From NCBI GenBank assembly GCA_017453065.1, contig JAFTKW010000019.1, positions 1 through 64,000 on the forward strand: 64,000 bases of DNA. Reading direction: 5' to 3'. The translations under genes were made by a program, and so were the position numbers. The notes below the pieces were generated by a model. The model saw only the letters and a program-made list of their open reading frames with translations, ran no database searches and was not told where the DNA came from. Of this stretch, positions 1 through 7,216 are shown in pieces. The stretch comes from Lachnospiraceae bacterium. GTDB taxonomy: Bacteria; Bacillota; Clostridia; Lachnospirales; Lachnospiraceae. How positions within the stretch are numbered: the first letter of the stretch is position 1; every line of letters starts with the position of its first letter.

Positions 1-3
1 GGC

Positions 4-27
4 AAATAAAAAAGGCTCTTTAGAGCC
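4..27 (-). terminator. Intrinsic terminator downstream of relaxase gene
   Basis: Read on the minus strand, GGCTCT-AA-AGAGCC (27 to 14) is followed by six T residues (13 to 8) and a further T-rich stretch. It is the last hairpin after the relaxase stop codon, so it probably ends the mobC-relaxase transcript. Confidence 0.6.
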
Positions 28-132
28 AGCCTGTGACCGCAGTGCGGAAGGCGAACTTTTCAGAGCCTCTTTAGAGGCATGCAGGGAACAGCGGCTTATA
101 GCCGCAGAGCAAACCACCAGCTAAGCTGGTGG
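14..132. repeat. Cluster of five short perfect palindromes after the relaxase
   Basis: Five hairpins lie within 120 bases: 14-27 (6-bp arms), 37-47 (4-bp), 65-78 (6-bp), 91-105 (6-bp) and 114-132 (9-bp arms around one base). Only the first has a T-run. The density exceeds what a single terminator needs, and a similar cluster sits on the other side of mobC. The function is unknown: mRNA 3'-end protection or single-strand structures used during transfer are possible. Confidence 0.6.
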
Positions 133-152
133 TGCTGATTGTAAGGAAGGAT

Positions 153-1526
153 TTATAGAATATTTCTTTGTTTTCGAATGGTGTGAGAAACTTCTGGTTC
201 ATTTACATATTGAGTAATGGTGTCTCGAAGTTGTTGCAGTTCCTTCAGCTTGGATTCAGAAGATTTGTATTTTGCCGATAGAGCATTACGTTCTTTGACA
301 AGGGATTGATACTCGGCTCGTACCTCGTCGGGATTGACTTTGGCAGGATTGAGTCCGGCTTTTTTTAACATCTCTTTAGCAGCATCGTAAAGAATAAGCT
401 GGGACTCATACTTGCGAAAAACAGCGTCCTTATGCTTCGCCTTATAATACTTCATGTGGTATGGTCGGTTATCTGTATACTGCACCACATATTTGAGAAT
501 AAGGGCTTGTTCACGCATCTGCTTCTCCAGAGTAATGGTATCGCTCCGGAAAGAAGTTGATTGATGGGAGAGGGTGGAAATTTGTTCTTCCAATTCTTCC
601 ATGGACTGAAAGCCTTTTTCGTTTAAGGTAGCATAGGCTTTGGCAGCGATTTTTAGATTTTGTTTGTCTGCCCATTTTTGCAAGCCGGGACTTTGAGCGA
701 ATTTTTCGTCGGTGGAGGTATCAATCAATTTACGCATTCCGGCAGAACGGAGCATCTTATAAGTACGTTCCCTTGGTTTCCGCTCGATGCGTTCACGGAT
801 ACGTTCCCGTGTGAAATCATTGCCCAGGGTGCGTTCGCTGCCTCGGATAAATCGTTCAGCTCCATGAGGGCGGAATTTAATGTATTTCCCGGCAGTATTG
901 AAATCAAAGTTTTCAATCTCATAGCCTTTGCTTTGTATGAGTGAAATAAATTCATCATAAGAATTTGCCTGTTTAATGGCTTCGTTAATATCAACCTTGA
1001 GTTTTGTTTTTAATGAAGTTCCTTTCTTAGCTTCTAACCATTCTTTATATGATTTACCTTTTTGATTTGTTTCCGGTATGACATACAGACCATGCTCCCG
1101 GCAAAGGTCATCACTCAAGTGTCGGATATTATGATAGGACTTTTTGCAATCGTGATATTTTTTGTGTTCGATGTTATCGGCTGCACAGAAAATTATGTGA
1201 TTATGCACGTGACCCTTATCTATGTGGGTGGCAACGATATAGGAGTATTTGCCCTCTAACAGTTTATCTGCAAGCTCCATTCCGATGCGGTGAGCTTCTT
1301 CATAGCTTACCTCTCCGGGAGCAAAAGCTTGTATCAGATGAAATGCTTTATTTTCGTCTGATTGACTCGTTTTGGATAATGCAAATTTGAAGTCATAAGC
1401 TGCAGTTTCTGGACTGCAACCATAAGCTGAGATCAGAATACTCTCATCTGTCTTGGCCGGGTTGCAGATGTAGTCTACTGCTTTATTGACGGTTGCTTTG
1501 ATAGCATGGATTTTTGTGTATCCCAT
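153..1526 (-). CDS. MOBP-type relaxase (MobA/VirD2-like)
   Basis: This 457-residue protein should nick the element at oriT and lead the strand during transfer. The metal-binding His cluster is seen at residues 101-110 (H101, H106, H108, H110), preceded by H63. N-terminal tyrosines (Y3, Y19) are candidates for the nucleophile. The C-terminal half is charged and helical, probably coiled coil, with no primase or helicase domain recognised. The start overlaps mobC by 52 bases on the same strand, so the two are co-translated. The assignment to the MobA/VirD2-like relaxases of Clostridia elements rests on the His motif, length and neighbour. Confidence 0.9.
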   Translation of the reverse strand: MGYTKIHAIKATVNKAVDYICNPAKTDESILISAYGCSPETAAYDFKFALSKTSQSDENKAFHLIQAFAPGEVSYEEAHRIGMELADKLLEGKYSYIVATHIDKGHVHNHIIFCAADNIEHKKYHDCKKSYHNIRHLSDDLCREHGLYVIPETNQKGKSYKEWLEAKKGTSLKTKLKVDINEAIKQANSYDEFISLIQSKGYEIENFDFNTAGKYIKFRPHGAERFIRGSERTLGNDFTRERIRERIERKPRERTYKMLRSAGMRKLIDTSTDEKFAQSPGLQKWADKQNLKIAAKAYATLNEKGFQSMEELEEQISTLSHQSTSFRSDTITLEKQMREQALILKYVVQYTDNRPYHMKYYKAKHKDAVFRKYESQLILYDAAKEMLKKAGLNPAKVNPDEVRAEYQSLVKERNALSAKYKSSESKLKELQQLRDTITQYVNEPEVSHTIRKQRNIL

Positions 1527-1816
1527 ATTTTATTCATCAGCTCCTTTAGTTCTTTAATGTCATCGTCATAGAGATGCCCGGTAGCGTTTGCCCGCTTGGT
1601 TATCTGATTTATGTTATTGCTTATTCTTGCAAGGATAGTGTTACATTCACGAAGATGCGAATAGTCTACGTCATACACATATCCGTAAAGGATAAGCCGA
1701 CGGATAAAGGCAGATTTACTCCTCATGCCGGATTGTTCATATTTCCGGTTGAGGATATATTGCTCGTCATCGCTTAAAAAGAATTTCAATTCGTTTGTGC
1801 GTGTTCGGTTACTCAT
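1475..1816 (-). CDS. mobC: MobC-like relaxosome accessory protein
   Basis: A 113-residue protein immediately upstream of and overlapping the relaxase gene. The N-terminus resembles a ribbon-helix-helix DNA-binding unit (RTNELKFFLSDDEQ, then a helix with KSAFIRRLI at about residues 34-42), and the C-terminal part carries the N-x-N-Q-I-x-K-like stretch (residues 68-74) usual in MobC proteins. Such proteins bind oriT and help the relaxase open the strands. Its 5' side faces the palindrome-rich segment 1879-2146, which is where an oriT would be expected. Confidence 0.85.
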   Translation of the reverse strand: MSNRTRTNELKFFLSDDEQYILNRKYEQSGMRSKSAFIRRLILYGYVYDVDYSHLRECNTILARISNNINQITKRANATGHLYDDDIKELKELMNKIWDTQKSMLSKQPSIKQ

Positions 1817-2150
1817 TTTATACAGCTCCTTTATAAAATTTGTGCCGTATCCGGCGTTATGTTTTTGTGAGTGTTCTGTCCAATTTCGCCAACGTGGAAA
1901 TTGGAGCAGACACGAATCAGGGGGTCAGGGGGATATGCCCATTGCAAGCAAGAAACATTTATTTTCCACTTTGGAGAAAATGAGTGTTTTATCGCCTGTG
2001 TGGGAACACAGGCAGTGCTTGCTATGTTTCTGAGGAGGAAGGCGGAGCCTTGCTCCGGCAATGCCACCCGGTAGGGTGGTATTGGAGTTTTGGTTGCTTA
2101 GGCAACCGTCTTAAAACTCATACGGGCATATCTGCCCTAAGATATGTTTT
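1817..2150. other. Candidate oriT region with dense inverted repeats
   Basis: No convincing gene is present. Inverted repeats visible are: 1879-1905 (9-bp arms, 9-nt loop), 1994-2013 (8-bp arms), 2043-2057 (6-bp), 2064-2079 (6-bp), 2085-2119 (GAGTTTT/AAAACTC enclosing the 6-bp hairpin 2092-2107) and 2124-2137 (5-bp). A G-rich stretch with GGGGGTCAGGGGG lies near 1919-1932. Position upstream of mobC-relaxase plus the inverted repeats suggests an origin of transfer. The nick site cannot be assigned from sequence alone. Confidence 0.45.
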
Positions 2151-2175
2151 GCTTTTGTGACAAGAGCATTGGAAC

Positions 2176-2234
2176 AAAAAAACTGCTATAAATTTCAGCA
2201 GACGAAAGAGTCCGCTAAAAGTAAATAGCAGTTT
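2176..2234 (-). terminator. Large stem-loop, terminator-like on the minus strand
   Basis: AAACTGCTAT at 2180-2189 pairs with ATAGCAGTTT at 2225-2234. An inner imperfect hairpin (2198-2217) sits in the loop. On the minus strand the outer stem ends in seven T residues (2182-2176). No gene is seen just upstream on that strand, so it may instead be a small RNA or an insulator between the two transcription units. Confidence 0.45.
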
Positions 2235-2328
2235 GGTGTCTTAATATAGAATTTTATGATTTATCCAATGTTAATTCTACCAAGGAGAGGAGGAATAGTC
2301 AACTGAAATAAAGCTGGAGGTATAAGGA

Positions 2329-2496
2329 GTGTCACGGAGTGTACAAGGGGATTACATAAAGGGGAGACAAGTAAAGTTGTGTATGAGGACATCTGATGGG
2401 CGGGTAAGTTCGTTAGGTGTTTTTTGTTATGAAAAATTTATTTTTGCACCGATATTTACTGCTCCTCTGGTGTTGTTGTCGATATGTAGGGATTAA
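2329..2496 (+). CDS. Possible small ORF of 55 codons, unrecognised
   Basis: GTG-initiated frame of 55 residues with a GGAGG-like site at 2316-2320, eight bases from the start. The C-terminal half is hydrophobic (residues 36-51), which could make one membrane segment. No family is recognised and the codon choice is not clearly coding, so this may be chance. The rest of 2235-2510 shows no other gene. Confidence 0.18.
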   Translation: MSRSVQGDYIKGRQVKLCMRTSDGRVSSLGVFCYEKFIFAPIFTAPLVLLSICRD

Positions 2497-2525
2497 TCGA
2501 AGTCATCTCTGTGGAAAGGAAGAGG

Positions 2526-2963
2526 ATGAAAGCAGAGGAATTTACACAGAGCGAGCTGGAGAGTATACAGCATAGGTTTGATTGCTACTGCAAAAAGATT
2601 ATTGATAACAGTGTGAAAAATCAAATCCGGAATTATCTGCGGTATTGTCAAAAGTATGAAGTGATGGCGATGGATGAGGAGATGGAACAGTTACAGACTG
2701 TGACTGATGAATACCTTTCTGAAAAAATTGAAATCAAGGTTGGGGAGGAAAGTATTTATCTGGAGAGTAGCCAACTGGCTAAAGCCATTATGAAAATACC
2801 GGAGAGGAAACGTATTGCTCTATTGTTGGCTGTGGTATTGGAATATTCGATAGGAGAAATTGCGACACAGTTAAATGTGTCAAAGAAAACAGTGACAGAC
2901 TATACATATGAAGCACTCAGCTCCTTGCGGAAGGAGGTACGTCAGAATGGAAAAGAAAAATGA
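2526..2963 (+). CDS. Tn916 orf7-like sigma-70 family protein
   Basis: This 145-residue protein has a C-terminal sigma region 4-like helix-turn-helix (about residues 90-137, containing IPERKRIALLL and IGEIATQLNVSKKTVTDY) and a short helical N-terminus. Tn916-type elements encode such a protein upstream of xis-int, and it helps drive element regulation. I chose the ATG at 2526 because AAAGGAAGAGG (2515-2525) lies directly before it; an upstream GTG at 2511 has no ribosome site. Its end overlaps the next gene by 17 bases, implying coupling. Confidence 0.8.
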   Translation: MKAEEFTQSELESIQHRFDCYCKKIIDNSVKNQIRNYLRYCQKYEVMAMDEEMEQLQTVTDEYLSEKIEIKVGEESIYLESSQLAKAIMKIPERKRIALLLAVVLEYSIGEIATQLNVSKKTVTDYTYEALSSLRKEVRQNGKEK

Positions 2964-3180
2964 TGATGAGCTGATTTCCCCAGAGGTTATCCTAAGTGCC
3001 ATAGATGGAAATGAGAATGCGGTGCAAGAAGTGTTGGACTATTATGACAGACTTATTCATGCCAAGTTCAAATACATTTCACGAAGAAAGGGAGTCAATA
3101 TTTCATATATGCCTTTGGACGATATGAAACAGGAGGTACGGGTAGTTTTATATAAAGCCATTCAGAAATTTGATACATAA
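2947..3180 (+). CDS. Tn916 orf8-like helix-turn-helix protein
   Basis: A 77-residue protein that fits the conjugative-transposon helix-turn-helix family: an N-terminal helix with 'ISPEVILSAIDGNENAVQEVL' spacing and a C-terminal helical pair ending in KAIQKFDT. It starts at ATG 2947 behind AAGGAGG (2931-2937), inside the end of the sigma-like gene. In Tn916 the matching pair orf7/orf8 precedes xis-int, and the same order is kept here. Its exact DNA target is unknown. Confidence 0.75.
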   Translation: MEKKNDDELISPEVILSAIDGNENAVQEVLDYYDRLIHAKFKYISRRKGVNISYMPLDDMKQEVRVVLYKAIQKFDT

Positions 3181-3699
3181 ATACAGGAAACAGAAATGCT
3201 TTCGATTTCAATCCTACTACAACACTTGTCAATCTTATAAAGCACATAATTTTTCAAAATTCGGTTGATAGTAGCCGAAGGTGTCTTGTGTGCTTTTAGG
3301 GCTGACAAGTCCTATTATGATTTATCCAAAAGTTTGTACCTTGATAATTGAATATTATTTGCATACAGGACATGAGGGTGTGTGGAGCCACTAGGCAGGT
3401 TCGCCATGATATATCTGCTCTTTGATAGAGTTAATACGAAGAAATACTGCGGTATTGAAGTTAAGGTATGGAGCGAGAAGAACTTGGCAAAATGTGTAAC
3501 AGTTACACGGGGCGATGAGGCATATCTATAATAATGATACTTCCGGAGTAATCCGGTCAATATGTTGACGGTGCAAGACCGATGTGGGCAGCGTACTGAA
3601 CTGCCACCTGTATTGCAATATTTTGTCTGCCTATGAGAGCTTGCAAGAGATTGTCGGCTGTCATCGGTGGATAAAATATATTCACCGAGAAAGGGTGAA
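3181..3699 (+). ncRNA. Candidate structured RNA or long leader before the excisionase gene
   Basis: About 520 bases with no convincing gene. A nested fold is visible: ACTTGTCA (3224-3231) pairs with TGACAAGT (3303-3310), inside it AAGCACA (3240-3246) pairs with TGTGCTT (3289-3295), and inside that TTCGG (3260-3264) pairs with CCGAA (3275-3279). Further hairpins are 3193-3209, 3443-3456, 3494-3508 (7-bp arms), 3543-3556, 3569-3581 and 3665-3687, the last just before the excisionase ribosome site. I do not match it to a known RNA class. It could be a regulatory leader, a small RNA or decayed sequence. Confidence 0.4.
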
Positions 3700-3702
3700 A
3701 TG

Positions 3703-3897
3703 ATGAGTTTAGGACAGAAAGAAAAAAAGCGTTTTGTGAGATACAAAACGGGGGCAGAGATTTATGATGTGTGTCAATCCACTTTCGAGAAATGGGCAAA
3801 GGAAGCTGGAGCTGTCTGCAAGGTTGGGAAAGCAGTTATAGTTGACTGTGAAGTCCTTGACAGATACTTAGAAGCATTTAGACTTCCGGCAGAATAA
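3703..3897 (+). CDS. xis: Excisionase-like DNA-binding protein (DUF6462 type)
   Basis: A 64-residue protein with a winged-helix excisionase layout: a helix with a tyrosine-threonine-glycine start (RYKTGAEIYDVCQSTFEKWAKEAG, residues about 13-36) and a wing with KVGKAVIVD followed by LDRYLEAF. It probably directs the integrase toward excision, as Xis does in Tn916. AAGGG at 3691-3695 lies seven bases before ATG 3703; ATG 3700 is also possible. It lies 323 bases upstream of int, separated from it by the ribbon-helix-helix gene. Confidence 0.75.
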   Translation: MSLGQKEKKRFVRYKTGAEIYDVCQSTFEKWAKEAGAVCKVGKAVIVDCEVLDRYLEAFRLPAE

Positions 3898-3935
3898 AGT
3901 GGGTGGGAGAGAACTATATCTATTAAAAATATATG

Positions 3936-3981
3936 CGTATTACAAAAAGTAGTTGACATTTCGTATTACAAAAAGTATAAT
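3936..3981 (+). promoter_or_regulatory. Consensus promoter with two 16-bp direct repeats (probable operator)
   Basis: TTGACA (3953-3958), 17-base spacer and TATAAT (3976-3981) form an ideal housekeeping promoter. The 16-base sequence CGTATTACAAAAAGTA occurs twice, at 3936-3951 and 3962-3977, 26 bases apart, flanking the -35 box and entering the -10 box. Each contains TAC-N5-GTA. The next gene encodes a ribbon-helix-helix protein, so autorepression by binding to these repeats is a likely arrangement. Confidence 0.75.
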
Positions 3982-4010
3982 GTCTGTAGATGAAAGAAAG
4001 GAGAATGCCG

Positions 4011-4181
4011 ATGAGCAAAATGGGACGTCCGAAATCAGATGTAATTAAAGATAAGATTGTGACAACACGAATGTCTGATGAGGAATACATTAAGCTGAGG
4101 GATTATTCTGAAAAGCATCAACAGACTATAACGGAAACCATTAAAAAAGGAGTTGAATTATTGTATAAGACTCAAAAATAA
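4011..4181 (+). CDS. Ribbon-helix-helix (CopG/Arc-like) regulator
   Basis: A 56-residue protein with the ribbon-helix-helix pattern: KIVTTRMSDEEYIKLRDYSEKH then TITETIKKGVELL. The basic N-terminus (GRPKSDVIKDK) is typical of DNA-binding members. The start at 4011 has AGGAG (3999-4003) seven bases away; ATGs at 3990 and 4005 are in frame but worse placed. It lies between xis and int under a strong promoter with direct repeats and probably represses that promoter, thereby setting integrase level. No toxin partner gene is adjacent. Confidence 0.75.
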   Translation: MSKMGRPKSDVIKDKIVTTRMSDEEYIKLRDYSEKHQQTITETIKKGVELLYKTQK

Positions 4182-4220
4182 GGTGTAGTTCTCTTCTTTC
4201 CAAAAGAAAGGAGCAGACAC

Positions 4221-5459
4221 ATGGCAAAGTCACGAAAGGATAGTAAAGGTAGAGTATTGCGAAAGGGCGAGACCGTTCGCACAAATGGTATGTATCAGTA
4301 CGCATATAATGATAGGTATGGAAAGCGTCAGTATATATATGCCAAGGATTTAGTTACACTTCGTCAGAAGGAAGAAGAAGTATTGAGAGACAGATTGGAC
4401 GGAATAGACAGTCTGACTGCCAAGAACCAGAGCTTGAATGAGATATTCGATAAATATATGGCTACGAGAAAAGATTTAGCAGCTCGTACTTATGCCGGAT
4501 ATTTATATCAGTACAATTCGTATGTGAGACAAACCATAGGAAAACGGAAGATTAAGGACATCAAGTATTCTGATATTTTGTATTTCTACAAGGTTTTAAT
4601 GGAAGAACATAATTTGAGCTATGGTACAATTGAGCATTTGCAGAGAGAAATACACCCTGCGTTTGAAATGGCGGTAAGAGATTGTATTATCAGAACCAAT
4701 CCAACACATAAGGTATTAGGACAGCTAAAGAAGCAGACCGGAGCAAAGCGGGGGGTGAGAAATGCCCTGACACCGGAACAGCAGAAAGCGTTTCTACAAT
4801 TCATGGACGGACATCCGGTATATGCACATTGGAAGCCGATATTTACATTTTTTATCGGAACAGGTGTCAGAGTCGGAGAACTGAGTGGATTGCGGTGGTG
4901 CGATATTGATTTTGAAAATGGCTTCATCACAGTTGACCATGCTGTTGTATATTTTCCGGGCAAGATGAATAAGACCGGAAAAAGGCTCTATATTTCAACA
5001 CCAAAGACAGAAGCAGGTATTCGCAAAATTCCTTTAGTGAAAGAGGTGCGAAAAGCACTGGAAGAAATTAAGGAGTATCAATTTGAAAATGGTGTTTTCT
5101 GTAAATCTGATATTGATGGTTATACAGATTTTATTTTCCTCAATCGCTTCGGTAATGTATTCATTCAGCCGGATTTAGACAGAGCGTTGGGCAGAATAAT
5201 TGATGCTTACAACAACACCGAGTTGCATAATGCAGCATTAAAGAAAAGAGAAGCTATGTTGTTACCGAATTTCACTTGTCACAGCCTTAGACATACTTTC
5301 TGTGCCCGGTTCTGTGAGCTGGAGTCAAATCTGAAAGTTATTCAGTCGGTAATGGGTCATGTTGACATAGGTACAACAATGAACATCTATGCAGAGGTTT
5401 CCGAAGCAAGAAAGAAACAGTCTATGGAAGCCTTGTCAGAAAAAATGGTTTTATTTTAA
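4221..5459 (+). CDS. int: Tyrosine recombinase integrase of Tn916 type
   Basis: This 412-residue enzyme carries out integration and excision of the element. An N-terminal arm-binding domain (about residues 1-55, rich in basic and aromatic residues) precedes a SAM-like core-binding domain and the catalytic domain. Catalytic positions are visible: R in TGVRVGELSGLRW (about residue 218), the HSLRHTF box (about residues 354-360) and the tail MGHVDIGTTMNIYAEV with the nucleophile tyrosine. Length and layout match Tn916/Tn1549-type integrases. AAAGGAG (4206-4212) precedes the ATG. Likely cotranscribed with the ribbon-helix-helix gene 39 bases upstream. Confidence 0.93.
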   Translation: MAKSRKDSKGRVLRKGETVRTNGMYQYAYNDRYGKRQYIYAKDLVTLRQKEEEVLRDRLDGIDSLTAKNQSLNEIFDKYMATRKDLAARTYAGYLYQYNSYVRQTIGKRKIKDIKYSDILYFYKVLMEEHNLSYGTIEHLQREIHPAFEMAVRDCIIRTNPTHKVLGQLKKQTGAKRGVRNALTPEQQKAFLQFMDGHPVYAHWKPIFTFFIGTGVRVGELSGLRWCDIDFENGFITVDHAVVYFPGKMNKTGKRLYISTPKTEAGIRKIPLVKEVRKALEEIKEYQFENGVFCKSDIDGYTDFIFLNRFGNVFIQPDLDRALGRIIDAYNNTELHNAALKKREAMLLPNFTCHSLRHTFCARFCELESNLKVIQSVMGHVDIGTTMNIYAEVSEARKKQSMEALSEKMVLF

Positions 5460-5638
5460 CTTGATAATATGTATGGAAGAGTCCGTTAGGGCTTTGAGTA
5501 CATCAAAATATGTGTGTGTACATCAAATGTACATCAATCATAAAGGAATAATACCCAATAATACGCTGTTTGAGTTATGGCGATAAAGGTCAAAACTTCA
5601 ATAATACAGAGTAATACGGGATAAAGCGTAAGCGCTGT
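5460..5638. repeat. Element end: probable integrase arm sites and attachment region
   Basis: Downstream of int, TACATCAA occurs three times (5499-5506, 5519-5526, 5530-5537), followed by AATAATAC three times (5547-5554, 5557-5564, 5600-5607) and TAATAC once more at 5612-5617. Tn916 integrase binds short direct repeats near each end through its N-terminal domain, so the first set is a reasonable arm-site candidate. The crossover site must lie between these repeats and the HemZ-like reading frame at 5639. The other element end is outside the window. Confidence 0.5.
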
Positions 5639-5803
5639 GTGAGTTTGGAAGAGAAACAGACTATCGTGGCACTAGGTGCGGGAAGCATCACCAAGGTGGT
5701 ATTTGAGGATGGCCGCATCGAGCGCACGGACAATGTGAAGGATGTATGCCTTTATATTGAAAAGATTGACGAGATGCTTGAAAGGAAAGCTGCGCTATTG
5801 TAA
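5639..5803 (+). pseudogene. hemZ: 3' fragment of hemZ (coproporphyrinogen III oxidase-like) cut off by the element
   Basis: A 54-codon frame (EEKQTIVALGAGSITKVVF... then IERTDNVKDV and IEKIDEML) matches from memory the C-terminus of the oxygen-independent coproporphyrinogen oxidase HemZ of Clostridia, which usually sits directly upstream of hisS. The radical SAM core is absent and must lie on the far side of the element, if it survives. A GTG at 5639 could act as start, but there is no good ribosome site. The frame is closed by a stop at 5612-5614, within the element-end repeats. Confidence 0.7.
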
Positions 5804-5956
5804 GGCTTATGATTAAAGGTCAAAATAAATGGCCTAATGTTTTAGTTTCGCAAAAAGAAAGCCTAAAAGCAGTAAGATGGCAAGGAAAGCCCTTGCAAAA
5901 GCGTATAAATAAGTGTAAAATTTTATAGTTATAAAAGTCGAAATGAGGAGATTGTT

Positions 5957-7216
5957 ATGGCACTGAGTAAAAAGCCTGTTACAGGTATGAGAGATATTAT
6001 GCCAGCAGAGATGCAGATTCGCGATTATGTGATGAGCGTAATCAAGGATACTTACGGCAAATTCGGATTTACATCCATCGAGACCCCTTGCGTAGAAAAT
6101 ATTGCAAATCTAAGCAACAAGCAGGGCGGTGAAAATGAAAAATTAATCTTCAAGATTCTGAAAAGAGGAGAGAAGTTAAACTTGGAGACCGCACAGAGCG
6201 AAAGCGATTTGGTTGACGGTGGGCTTCGCTATGATTTGACAGTGCCATTGGTGCGCTATTATTCCAACAACGCGGCAAATCTTCCAACCCCATTTAAAGC
6301 ACTTCAGATGGGCAATGTATGGAGAGCGGACAGACCACAGAGAGGTAGATATCGTCAGTTTATGCAATGCGATATTGATATCCTCGGTGAGGCATCCAAC
6401 TTGGCAGAAATTGAACTGATTTTGGCAACCACTACTACACTTACCAAACTTGGATTCAACGGTTTCCAGATTCGCATCAATGATAGACGTATCCTCAAGG
6501 CTATGGCGGCCTATGCAGGTTTTGCAGAGGAAAACTATGATAGCGTATTTATTACACTGGACAAGATGGACAAGATTGGCATTGAAGGTGTCAAGGAAGA
6601 ACTGCTGAAAGATGGATATAGCCAAGAGATGTGTGACAAGTACTTGGAGATGTTCAGTGTGCTTGAAAATACAGAGGATGGCGTAGAGTACATCACATCC
6701 AAATTGGAAGGTTATCTCGACGGCGAAGTGATGGAATCTTTCAAAGAGATTTTGGATAGCGTGAGAGCCACCAAAGCAGATTCCTTTGAACTCGTGTTTG
6801 ACCCTACCTTGGTAAGAGGTATGTCTTATTATACAGGTACTATTTTTGAAATCGCGCTCCCTGGCTTCGGCGGCAGTTGTGGTGGCGGCGGTAGATACGA
6901 CAAGATGGTAGGAAACTTCACTGGACAGAATGTGCCAGCATGTGGTTTTTCCATTGGATTTGAGCGTATCATTCTGCTTTTGACAGAAAGTGGATTCCAG
7001 GTGCCAGAGCAAGCAGGCAAGGTTGCTTACTTGATTGAAAAAGGCGTAGAAGGACAAGCACTTTGTGATATTATTGCGCAGGCGCAGGAAGCCCGTAAGG
7101 ATGGCACAAAGGTATTGGTTGTTCGTATGAACAAAAACAAAAAGTTCCAGAAAGAACAGCTGATGGCTGAAGGATACAATGAATTTAAAGAGTTCTATAA
7201 GAACCCATTGAAATAA
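5957..7216 (+). CDS. hisS: Histidyl-tRNA synthetase
   Basis: This 419-residue class II synthetase charges tRNA-His. Motif 2 (RADRPQRGRYRQFMQCDIDILG, about residues 124-145), the HisA-type box LVRGMSYYTGTIFEI and motif 3 (ACGFSIGFERI) are all present, followed by a C-terminal anticodon-binding domain. GAGGAG at 5945-5950 sits six bases before the ATG. The leader 5804-5956 contains a short hairpin (5880-5896) but no T-box-like specifier or T-box sequence. In related genomes hemZ precedes this gene; here the mobile element has separated them. aspS follows after 13 bases. Confidence 0.97.
   Translation: MALSKKPVTGMRDIMPAEMQIRDYVMSVIKDTYGKFGFTSIETPCVENIANLSNKQGGENEKLIFKILKRGEKLNLETAQSESDLVDGGLRYDLTVPLVRYYSNNAANLPTPFKALQMGNVWRADRPQRGRYRQFMQCDIDILGEASNLAEIELILATTTTLTKLGFNGFQIRINDRRILKAMAAYAGFAEENYDSVFITLDKMDKIGIEGVKEELLKDGYSQEMCDKYLEMFSVLENTEDGVEYITSKLEGYLDGEVMESFKEILDSVRATKADSFELVFDPTLVRGMSYYTGTIFEIALPGFGGSCGGGGRYDKMVGNFTGQNVPACGFSIGFERIILLLTESGFQVPEQAGKVAYLIEKGVEGQALCDIIAQAQEARKDGTKVLVVRMNKNKKFQKEQLMAEGYNEFKEFYKNPLK

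Larger units (their letters stand above)
1..5638. mobile_element. Right (integrase) end of a Tn916/Tn1549-type integrative element
   Basis: Relaxase and mobC on the minus strand are followed on the plus strand by an orf7-like sigma factor, an orf8-like helix-turn-helix protein, an excisionase-like gene, a ribbon-helix-helix gene and a tyrosine integrase. Tn916 has the same right-end order (orf7, orf8, xis, int). The left part, including any transfer apparatus or cargo, lies outside the window, so ICE and mobilizable element cannot be told apart. The right boundary is placed between the integrase stop and a HemZ-like gene fragment that begins near 5639; the exact junction is not determined. 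Confidence 0.85.

Noticed and set aside
1831-2067. Short frames on both strands upstream of mobC
   Set aside because: They traverse inverted repeats, have no family resemblance and no ribosome sites.
2908-2946. Upstream extension of the orf8-like gene
   Set aside because: The ATG at 2947 has an ideal AAGGAGG site; the longer frame begins inside the sigma-like gene without a site.
3181-3699. Group II intron remnant
   Set aside because: No GUGYG-type 5' end, no domain V-like hairpin and no reverse transcriptase frame.
3315-3746. 143-codon open frame on the minus strand over the pre-xis region
   Set aside because: Cys/Ser/His/Arg-rich with no domain look, no ribosome site, and it runs across the xis gene start; hairpins explain the region better.
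5389-5586. 65-codon frame overlapping the integrase end
   Set aside because: Overlaps int in another frame and crosses the direct-repeat region; no sign of coding.
5804-5956. Possible T-box leader upstream of hisS
   Set aside because: Only a 6-bp hairpin (5880-5896) is visible; no T-box sequence, specifier loop or terminator-antiterminator pair.
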